NCBI RefSeq assembly: GCF_014634745.1
Contig: NZ_BMBP01000006.1
Span: 38,306 to 102,305, forward strand
Length of the DNA stretch: 64,000 bases
Reading direction: 5' to 3'
Source of the DNA: Leuconostoc pseudomesenteroides KCTC 3652
GTDB lineage: Bacteria; Bacillota; Bacilli; Lactobacillales; Lactobacillaceae
Shown: positions 47,650 through 53,872 of the stretch, one piece after another
Layout of the letters: every line of letters starts with the position of its first letter
How positions within the stretch are numbered: position 1 is the first letter of the stretch
Program-made: the position numbers and the translations under genes
Notes under the pieces: generated by a model
The model's input: the letters and a program-made list of their open reading frames with translations, nothing else
Told to the model about the DNA's origin: nothing
Database searches by the model: none

Positions 47650-48657
47650 ATGATAAAAAAGATAATCGCAGTGCTGGCAGCAACCCTATTTTGTGCTGTT
47701 AGTCACCCTGTTTTCGCTGCTGATGTTGCTGAACAATCAGGTTTTTCCATTATTAGCCAGCCAAATGAGCTACAAGCCTCAAATCAGTCTTATTATGATT
47801 TGAAAATGCAACCTGGGCAAACCACAACATTGACATTAGGCGTTAAAAACATGTCCAACGTGTCATCGACATACGAAATTGCTGTTAATCCCGCTCAAAC
47901 ATCAGATAATGTCATTATTGATTACTCTTCTGCTGGCAATGGTAAGGGCGTGGGTGCAACGCCAAACCTGCAAATTAAAAGTATGACGAAGTTGAGTACA
48001 ACCCAGATCACAGTACCGGCTAACGCCAGCAAACAATTTTCAGTCACTTTAACGATGCCAGACAAAACGTTTGATGGTATTGTCGCTGGTGCAGTTCGAG
48101 TTGAACGGCTGACAAAAAACGAAAAAAACGGTATTACGAACAAATTTGCCTATGTGAAAGGTATTGTTGTCCGCCAAAATGATAACGCTGTTGATCCTGC
48201 ACTACAAATCAACAAGATTAAAGTCGGTCAGTACCATTATTTGCCTGGCGTGATTGTCACAATGGCGAATCCCACAAATATCAATATCTCAAAATTAAAA
48301 ATTGATGCTAAAGCTGTCAATGATAAAACGGGCGAAACTTTGAACACGAAAACAGTTGCTTCAGGATCAGTAGCACCTAATTCTGAATTTAACTATGTCA
48401 TTCGTTATTCAAAAACGATTCCAGCTGGAAAATATCACTTCGTCGGCACTGCTACCGATCAAAAGGGTCATCATTGGGAATGGCGCGAACCATTTACAGT
48501 CAAGAAAGCTGAAAAAGTTGCCAATCAACCGATAAGTGTTCGGGGGAGCTTTGAATGGGGGTGGCTACTGATTGTGATTCTCTTGTTGATTATTCTCGCC
48601 CTAATTTGGTGGATCATTTTAATGAAACGGAAAAAGGACCATGACGATGAAGAATAA
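47650..48657 (+). CDS. DUF916/DUF3324 membrane-anchored WxL-interacting protein
   Basis: 335 residues: signal peptide (IKKIIAVLAATLFCAVSHPVFA), DUF916 domain (about 30-160, YYDLKMQPGQTTTLTLGVKN), DUF3324 domain (about 165-285, with PALQINKIKVGQ), a C-terminal membrane helix (about 300-325, WLLIVILLLIILALIWWI) and a short basic-acidic tail. These are the WxL-interacting proteins that hold WxL partners at the surface in enterococci and lactobacilli. AAGAGG precedes ATG 47650. Overlaps the next gene by 11 nt. Confidence 0.9.
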   Translation: MIKKIIAVLAATLFCAVSHPVFAADVAEQSGFSIISQPNELQASNQSYYDLKMQPGQTTTLTLGVKNMSNVSSTYEIAVNPAQTSDNVIIDYSSAGNGKGVGATPNLQIKSMTKLSTTQITVPANASKQFSVTLTMPDKTFDGIVAGAVRVERLTKNEKNGITNKFAYVKGIVVRQNDNAVDPALQINKIKVGQYHYLPGVIVTMANPTNINISKLKIDAKAVNDKTGETLNTKTVASGSVAPNSEFNYVIRYSKTIPAGKYHFVGTATDQKGHHWEWREPFTVKKAEKVANQPISVRGSFEWGWLLIVILLLIILALIWWIILMKRKKDHDDEE

Positions 48658-50563
48658 CAAAAAAATACAATTTTTACTTTTATTTTTCACGATGCTGATT
48701 GGATTTGTTTTTGCCACAACGGTCAATGCTGATGTGACGAAGGATGGGGATGTTTATCATATTACGACGGGACAAGATTTGGATATGTTGCTTGGATTAG
48801 GAAATAACTCGGGGTATTGGAACGGGACTGATAATAAAACGCCCACTAGCATTAAAATATCAGTTGATAACGATATTACCCTAGTCAAACAACAACACGA
48901 AATTAATTCGGTGTTCAAAGACACAATTGATATTGATTTTAATGATCATATGTATTATGTCACTGAGCAGGACAATTCTTCATTTAAAATGGACAAGTCT
49001 ACACTTGTTGATGTGTTTGTTCGCAATCTGAAATCATCAGAAAGTAATGTTGCTAATACAACTGGTACACTAGCAGGAGTTCCTGATCCAACAGATGCCA
49101 CAAAAACTGTGGCTGGATATTTGTTGAGTGCCAACTCCCTATTCACGGGTGCAGGGGACCAAGGTACTGCTAATGGTACCGTGACGTATGATAATGTCTT
49201 AATTAACTATCCAAATATACATGACGGCAAAAGCCAAATGTTAACGACTGGTTATGTTCCCATAAAGTTTACAGGCACTAACTTGTTGGCACTTGGCGGA
49301 CAATCAGGTGACAATTTCTGTCGTACAACAGATCTAACAGTTGTTGATGGCGATACTACGATGACGTGGGGGCCAGGATTAGGTGGAAACAGCATAGCTA
49401 TGTTCAATATGAGGGATGGTGTTGGATTTCCTACCTCTTCAGTTAATTTTACAGTTGGTAGTGGTGCTACTCTAACCATCAATAATCATGTCAACACAAA
49501 TACTATTGCTTCTGGGAACAATGCTGGCAAAATAGTTAATATCACTAATAATGGTATCCTAACAGCCACGATTGATGGGTATGCAACAGACTCGAGTTCA
49601 AGTTACCAAACTGCAACTAGTTCGTTCGTTTCGGGTGGAACTGGCTTGACAAATACAAATATTACCTTTGGACCTAACGCAGTCACAACAATAACCAGCA
49701 ATACTGGTTTAATTCAAATGGATAAGGTTGCCATTTTAAATATTAAAGCACAGTCGAACAGTCAAACCACACTGACATCAAAAAATATCAGGAATGCGGC
49801 AACGGCTCGTGTATTTAATGGCACAGCGACTTCCGGTTCATCACTTACATTGGATAGTGTCGATTCTTTTTCAATGAGAAGTGTCGCCACAGCACCACTT
49901 CAGCAAGACAATATGCGAATTGTTATTGCCAATACGCCACTAACAATTTTAGGCTATGCGGCGAACAATGACACTGTTACAGCACGTTATGTAGCTGAAA
50001 TTGGCAGTATCAACGGCGCTTGGGACGGCAATGGAACGCCTGGGGATCAAATGAGCCCGCCGTTAGCCACGAATAATAGTGAAACTAAATTAAAGCCTGC
50101 TTTTGGGATTCGTTTTGAACCTGGAGTGTTAGCGAACAGCTATACAGTTAATCCAAGCGTTTGGAATTACGCTTTATCCAACCCAATTTTCCCGGCCGAC
50201 AACACACCCGTCTGGCTGAGTCGTAATGGTAGTGGGGATAATACACAAACTTTTGATATTTATGACTCGCGTTCCCAAACAGCTTCATTCAGGCTACAAG
50301 CATTAGTGACCGGAACAGGTAGTCGACAATACGGTTTTAAGAAGAATGGCACCAATGAGGTGTTATCATTAAACGACCAAGCGCAAACGATTTTAAATGC
50401 GAGTGATTTCACGGCTGGCACCATTGGTGATGCGGCAACTGCTGGTCATTGGACATATACAACTGACGCCGATCACGGTTTGCTAGTGCAAGCCGCACGA
50501 TCTGAAAAAATCGGGACTTATGCGGGGTCAGTAACCTATTCTTTAGTTGATGGACTAGAATAA
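48647..50563 (+). CDS. large secreted adhesin-like protein with WxL-like end
   Basis: 638 residues with a signal peptide (to about residue 27, FVFATTVNA). The middle is a long repetitive beta-rich region, probably a beta-helix of pectate-lyase or adhesin type, rich in Thr, Asn and Gly (for example GATLTINNHVNTNTIASG). The C-terminal ~190 residues follow the WxL-domain order, ending YAGSVTYSLVDGLE with Tyr at the Trp position and FRL at the first motif. ATG 48641 is only 2 nt from AAGGA; ATG 48647 is 8 nt away and preferred. It contains one Cys. The ligand is unknown. Terminator at 50573. Confidence 0.8.
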   Translation: MKNNKKIQFLLLFFTMLIGFVFATTVNADVTKDGDVYHITTGQDLDMLLGLGNNSGYWNGTDNKTPTSIKISVDNDITLVKQQHEINSVFKDTIDIDFNDHMYYVTEQDNSSFKMDKSTLVDVFVRNLKSSESNVANTTGTLAGVPDPTDATKTVAGYLLSANSLFTGAGDQGTANGTVTYDNVLINYPNIHDGKSQMLTTGYVPIKFTGTNLLALGGQSGDNFCRTTDLTVVDGDTTMTWGPGLGGNSIAMFNMRDGVGFPTSSVNFTVGSGATLTINNHVNTNTIASGNNAGKIVNITNNGILTATIDGYATDSSSSYQTATSSFVSGGTGLTNTNITFGPNAVTTITSNTGLIQMDKVAILNIKAQSNSQTTLTSKNIRNAATARVFNGTATSGSSLTLDSVDSFSMRSVATAPLQQDNMRIVIANTPLTILGYAANNDTVTARYVAEIGSINGAWDGNGTPGDQMSPPLATNNSETKLKPAFGIRFEPGVLANSYTVNPSVWNYALSNPIFPADNTPVWLSRNGSGDNTQTFDIYDSRSQTASFRLQALVTGTGSRQYGFKKNGTNEVLSLNDQAQTILNASDFTAGTIGDAATAGHWTYTTDADHGLLVQAARSEKIGTYAGSVTYSLVDGLE

Positions 50564-50572
50564 AAAAATACT

Positions 50573-50608
50573 AAAGGTTCAATCTAACAAGTTGATTGAA
50601 CCTTTTTT
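50573..50608 (+). terminator. Rho-independent terminator after the WxL-type cluster
   Basis: AAAGGTTCAATC (50573-50584) and GATTGAACCTTT (50594-50605), 12 perfect pairs, 9-nt loop, T run. Confidence 0.9.
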
Positions 50609-50664
50609 TATAATAAGATAAGTGTATAATGGCAATTAAATGAGCTTTGAAATGGAGAGGCGCC

Positions 50665-50826
50665 GTGAATTTAAAGACAGCGAACAATCTCGTTTTGATG
50701 ACTATTGTTGGCAGCATCATACTCAGCATGGTCATTGAAGCGTTATGGTTCAAGATATTAGCCACTATAATGATTGCAGTTGCGATGATTAATTATTTTA
50801 TTGTCATGAAACATGAAAAGCCGTGA
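50665..50826 (+). CDS. 53-aa two-helix membrane protein
   Basis: Short gene not resembling anything I know. GTG start with GGAGAGG 4-10 nt upstream, and a TATAAT at 50625-50630. The product has an N-terminal polar stretch, helix 1 (LVLMTIVGSIILSMVIEAL) and helix 2 (ILATIMIAVAMINYFIVM) with a charged end (KHEKP). The codon pattern and hydrophobicity support real coding. It sits between the WxL-type cluster and a second tiny membrane peptide gene in the same orientation. Confidence 0.65.
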   Translation: MNLKTANNLVLMTIVGSIILSMVIEALWFKILATIMIAVAMINYFIVMKHEKP

Positions 50827-50937
50827 CACAACATACCTTTTTTTGTGATAATACGGTAATATATCATGAGTTCAGAATGATAAAAATGGGTGTAAAATAA
50901 TTAACAAGAGGGGTAATATTTTTAAGGAGATATTGCC

Positions 50938-51048
50938 ATGTATTTAAGTTCTGAGGATTACATCAACATTTGGTTGTACTTTGTGTTTTGTTTGGCATTA
51001 GGATTGATGATGGTAACGGCAATGATTTATTATCATTTTAAAAAATGA
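50938..51048 (+). CDS. 36-aa single-helix membrane peptide
   Basis: ATG 50938 with a strong AAGGAG about 10 nt upstream; 36 residues starting MYLSSEDYINIWLYF, with one hydrophobic helix (about 11-31) and a basic end (YYHFKK). Size and layout resemble regulatory membrane peptides or type I toxin peptides, but there is no family match from memory. A terminator follows at 51084. Function unknown. Confidence 0.6.
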   Translation: MYLSSEDYINIWLYFVFCLALGLMMVTAMIYYHFKK

Positions 51049-51083
51049 CCCTAGTTGACAATGAAGTATCATCACATCACGTT

Positions 51084-51115
51084 AAAAGACATTGGCTTTC
51101 GCTAATGTCTTTTTT
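51084..51115 (+). terminator. terminator after the 36-aa peptide gene
   Basis: AAAAGACATT (51084-51093) and AATGTCTTTT (51104-51113), 10-nt loop, T run to 51115. Confidence 0.82.
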
Positions 51116-51240
51116 AGATTTTGGTATCGTTTTTGAACATAAATATAACAAAAACGGTTAAATATTGATAAACGAATAGCAATAGCTTTATGGCAACGTT
51201 TTTAATGCAAAAAATAAATAAAATAATGTATATATTTTAA

Positions 51241-51269
51241 TTGACAAATGTATATATACAAAGTATGAT
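51241..51269 (+). promoter_or_regulatory. promoter with 12-nt palindrome, coiled-coil protein gene
   Basis: TTGACA (51241-51246), 17-nt spacer, TATGAT (51264-51269). The spacer contains the perfect palindrome TGTATATATACA (51249-51260), and a half copy TGTATATAT lies just upstream (~51228). Candidate repressor site. Confidence 0.75.
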
Positions 51270-51311
51270 ATTAAACATGTGCAAATTATGAACAATTTTC
51301 TAGGAGAAATG

Positions 51312-51929
51312 ATGAAGTACAAAAAAACTATTGCTACGATAGCTATTGCCGCCGCTTTTGGCACAGGAATCGTTTTAGCCGACAATAACACATGGCAAGG
51401 GTCACCTAATTTAAGCCATACACGCTCAATTATTGACCAGTTAGGTGATAAATTGACAGCACAGTCAAACAAAATTACATCATTGAGCACGCAAACTACG
51501 ACAGCGCAAAATCAATTGACGGATGCGCAAAATAATGTGTCAAACATGCAATCTCAATTAACTAGTCTGCAAAACCAATTAACACAGGCTAAAGATCAAT
51601 TGACTCAAGCTAATAACCAAAAGCAACAAGAATTACAACAAAAGCAACAAGAAATTCAACAAAAAATTGACGAAATCAATCAAAAAATTGCTGAGGGCAA
51701 TCAAAAAGTTGCCGACAAACAAAAGGAACTTGACGGTGTTCAAAGTCAGCTTTCAGAAGCTAATAACAAAGCCTCACAGTTACAAAATCAATTAAATGAT
51801 GCGCAACAAAAACTAAATGAAGCTAACAACAAAAATTCCGATTTGCAAAAGCAATTAGACAATGCTTTGCAAGATGCAAAGGATACAGAGGCTCATGCGC
51901 AATCTGTATTAAACGCACACCAACAATAA
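51312..51929 (+). CDS. secreted glutamine-rich coiled-coil protein
   Basis: 205 residues. Signal peptide (KYKKTIATIAIAAAFGTGIVLA), then from about residue 45 a continuous heptad-like coiled coil very rich in Gln, Asn, Lys and Leu (for example LQNQLNDAQQKLNEANNKN), with no second domain. ATG 51309 is 2 nt from AGGAG and ATG 51312 is 5 nt; the latter is preferred. It may be a wall-associated stalk or spacer, or a hydrolase regulator like the coiled-coil part of PcsB-type proteins, but no catalytic domain is present. I do not recognise a family. Confidence 0.75.
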   Translation: MKYKKTIATIAIAAAFGTGIVLADNNTWQGSPNLSHTRSIIDQLGDKLTAQSNKITSLSTQTTTAQNQLTDAQNNVSNMQSQLTSLQNQLTQAKDQLTQANNQKQQELQQKQQEIQQKIDEINQKIAEGNQKVADKQKELDGVQSQLSEANNKASQLQNQLNDAQQKLNEANNKNSDLQKQLDNALQDAKDTEAHAQSVLNAHQQ

Positions 51930-51956
51930 TGTGAACTGTTTGCACATCGCGCAATC

Positions 51957-51981
51957 GAGCCATTCATCAGGCTCTTTTTTT
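51957..51981 (+). terminator. terminator after the coiled-coil gene
   Basis: GAGCC (51957-51961), 8-nt loop, GGCTC (51970-51974), seven Ts. Confidence 0.82.
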
Positions 51982-51995
51982 GTGTGCAAAGGTAT

Positions 51996-52019
51996 AAAAA
52001 AAGACATGCGTAACATGTC
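51996..52019 (-). terminator. terminator of the SemiSWEET gene
   Basis: On the minus strand GACATG (52019-52014), 5-nt loop, CATGTC (52008-52003), then seven Ts (52002-51996). Confidence 0.75.
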
Positions 52020-52041
52020 AACTTAAAAATATTAATGAATA

Positions 52042-52302
52042 TTATAAGGCGGTCCAGAAAGTGACAATACCAAAAATAATACCGGGGAAATTAGCTGCTG
52101 CTAATGGCAAGTCACGATCTTCTTTGATCAAACCATAAGTGACCCACAAGGCACAATTTATAGCGGCAACTAGGGGTTGCACGGGATTTCCTTTTGAACC
52201 AGAGAGATTGTTCAAAATTTGGGGGATGTAAGAAACATACATCATAATTGACATGATGGTCGCTGTCCAACTCAAATATTTGATAAATTTTTCGTTTTTC
52301 AT
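52042..52302 (-). CDS. SemiSWEET-type sugar transporter
   Basis: 86 residues with three hydrophobic helices and the PQ-loop motif SYIPQILNN in helix 1, and NCALWVTYGLIKEDRDLPLAAANFPGIIFG in helices 2-3. This is the single three-helix-bundle SWEET unit of bacteria, which works as a dimer and lets sugars pass the membrane down a gradient. The minus-strand promoter may be TTGATT-N18-TATAAT upstream of the start. Monocistronic. The sugar is unknown. Confidence 0.88.
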   Translation of the reverse strand: MKNEKFIKYLSWTATIMSIMMYVSYIPQILNNLSGSKGNPVQPLVAAINCALWVTYGLIKEDRDLPLAAANFPGIIFGIVTFWTAL

Positions 52303-52384
52303 TGAATACCTCTTACTACAAAATTATAAGGCAAATCATATATCAAAATCAAATTGATAGTTTCGGTTTTTAGGTGTTATAAAA

Positions 52385-52681
52385 CTAGTCATAAGTTGGC
52401 AGATGGCCTAAATAATCAGCTTTAATACCATCAGGTGTAATCTTAATATAACCATTTTCATCAATTGCCACGGGATTGCCGACATGCCATTGCCCGTCGC
52501 TTTTAGTTAATACTCTAAATCCAAATCCGTTTTGGATTTTGGATACAATCGTTTCTCGGTCGAATGAGATGACTTTAGTGGCATCGAATTGATGATCGTC
52601 TGTGACACGATAGACGTGAGCTGCCTTGATTAGGGCATGATTTGATGAAGGATTTATCTCGACTATATAATATGCTGCCAT
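52385..52681 (-). CDS. 98-aa protein, possibly DUF3892-like
   Basis: 98 residues, soluble, starting MAAYYIVEINPSSNHALIKA. ATG 52681 has AGGAGG about 7 nt upstream; an earlier in-frame start at 52738 would read through the regulatory site and is rejected. Segments HVYRVTDDHQFDATKVISFDRETIVSKIQ and VAIDENGYIKITPDG suggest a small beta-rich domain like DUF3892, an uncertain assignment. A cre site with a perfect 12-nt palindrome core lies 35-50 nt upstream, so carbon catabolite control is likely. Confidence 0.65.
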   Translation of the reverse strand: MAAYYIVEINPSSNHALIKAAHVYRVTDDHQFDATKVISFDRETIVSKIQNGFGFRVLTKSDGQWHVGNPVAIDENGYIKITPDGIKADYLGHLPTYD

Positions 52682-52715
52682 TGTGGTTCCTCCTAATGAA
52701 ATGATAATTTTAGCA

Positions 52716-52731
52716 ATGTAAACGTTTACTT
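52716..52731. promoter_or_regulatory. cre site upstream of the 98-aa gene
   Basis: ATGTAAACGTTTACTT matches 15 of 16 cre positions; its core GTAAACGTTTAC (52718-52729) is a perfect palindrome. A -10-like TATAAA on the minus strand lies directly upstream of it. Confidence 0.75.
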
Positions 52732-52738
52732 TATACAT

Positions 52739-52925
52739 TAATCATAACGCAAAAATTGAAAAGTTAAAAGAAGACGAACTTGTTATTGCACATAATATTT
52801 TTCTGCAAAATCGAGTCATCGTTTAGTAATGTGTTGGAAAACCTTGAGTTTGTTAATTCTGTTTGTGTCAGTGCGAATAATCTAATCAAAGCAGATGACC
52901 TCGTTTTTTAGCGTGTTGATAGGTT
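52739..52925 (+). other. interval with possible frameshifted gene remnant
   Basis: Two short frames look protein-like but are offset by one base: one containing KIEKLKEDELVIAHNIFL ending near 52838, and one from a GTG near 52841 (LENLEFVNSVCVSANNLIK) ending near 52918. There is no start signal, so this may be a decayed gene. Weak evidence. Confidence 0.25.
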
Positions 52926-52931
52926 TTATTG

Positions 52932-52943
52932 TATAATTAAAAC
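52932..52943 (+). promoter_or_regulatory. -10 element positioned for a leaderless zapA mRNA
   Basis: TATAAT (52932-52937) is only 6 nt from ATG 52944, with no Shine-Dalgarno between. The -35 region is poor. Confidence 0.55.
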
Positions 52944-53339
52944 ATGACAAAACAAGCAAAAAGACAATATAAAGCCGTCATTGCCGGCAAAAAATACATT
53001 ATATCCGGCCATGCGAGCATTCCGCATTTTAAAGCAACCGAAGAATTGATCAATAAGCAGTTTGCCCAAATAGCTATTGTTGCGCCAAAACTTGCACCTT
53101 TAGATCAAGCAACTTTGGTGACATTTAACGCAATTTCTGATCAGCTTTACAAGCAAGCAGAAATAGATGATTTGCAGCAACAAGTCGCGCGGTTACAGGC
53201 TGAACTCGACAAGAAGCGTAACGAAATACCTACACAACCTAAGGCTAAAACAAGTGCCGTGTCAAGTATTATTGATACGGCAAAGCAGGAAAGTCGTTCG
53301 CGTACTTCGAATCAAATCTTTAAGCGTACAGAACAATGA
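52944..53339 (+). CDS. zapA: cell division protein ZapA-like
   Basis: 131 residues. N-terminal strand pair KAVIAGKKYIISGHASIPHFKATEELIN corresponds to the ZapA head, followed by a coiled coil (DDLQQQVARLQAELDKK, about 73-90) and a basic tail. The order zapA-cvpA-mutS2 is that of Bacillus yshA-yshB-mutSB, which supports the name. ZapA bundles FtsZ filaments at midcell. The coding end overlaps the cvpA start by 4 nt. The start appears to lie at the 5' end of the mRNA. Confidence 0.8.
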   Translation: MTKQAKRQYKAVIAGKKYIISGHASIPHFKATEELINKQFAQIAIVAPKLAPLDQATLVTFNAISDQLYKQAEIDDLQQQVARLQAELDKKRNEIPTQPKAKTSAVSSIIDTAKQESRSRTSNQIFKRTEQ

Positions 53340-53857
53340 TTATATTAGGATTATCGTTCTTATTTGTGTTATTGTGGATTTTTTCTGGCTATCGTCAAGG
53401 GGTCATACGTGCGTTACTACGACTAATTCTTTGGGTAGTGGTCTGGTACATTGCGATTAAATTATCTCAACCAGTTGGGCAATATCTGACACACATTGTA
53501 TCTGGTCAATTTGTCCGCACCACAATTCCAGAATCAGTGATAGGCGACGGGTCGCAATTTCTAGCTTCTGGGCTGGTATTTGGTTTAATAATCATTGTTG
53601 GTGGTATCCTCAGTCACGCTATTTTGAGAACAATTAAAATTGTGCGGCGTATACCGATTCTTGGTTGGTTAGATGGCGTTTTGGGCGCGATATTTTGTGG
53701 CCTTATTGGTGCAAGCATTGCTTTTTTTGTACTTGAAATGTTGTCGGTTGTTCCCAATGCATGGGTGCAGGACCAATTTTTAAATACGCCACTGCTTAAT
53801 ACCATACTGGATAAAACCCCGTTTTTGGCTGACCAAATTTATCACTGGTGGTTGTAA
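53336..53857 (+). CDS. CvpA family membrane protein
   Basis: 173 residues with four hydrophobic helices; glycine-rich helix ends (LDGVLGAIFCGLIGASIAFFVLEML) and FVRTTIPESVIGD loop fit the CvpA/YshB family. Its role in Firmicutes is unclear. Overlaps zapA (ATGA) and is followed by mutS2 after 15 nt. Confidence 0.88.
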   Translation: MIILGLSFLFVLLWIFSGYRQGVIRALLRLILWVVVWYIAIKLSQPVGQYLTHIVSGQFVRTTIPESVIGDGSQFLASGLVFGLIIIVGGILSHAILRTIKIVRRIPILGWLDGVLGAIFCGLIGASIAFFVLEMLSVVPNAWVQDQFLNTPLLNTILDKTPFLADQIYHWWL

Positions 53858-53872
53858 TTTTAGGAAAAATAA

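Noticed and set aside
50040..50100. Sortase anchor in the large surface protein
   Set aside because: No LPxTG-type motif, hydrophobic helix or basic tail at the C-terminus; it ends with a WxL-like domain.
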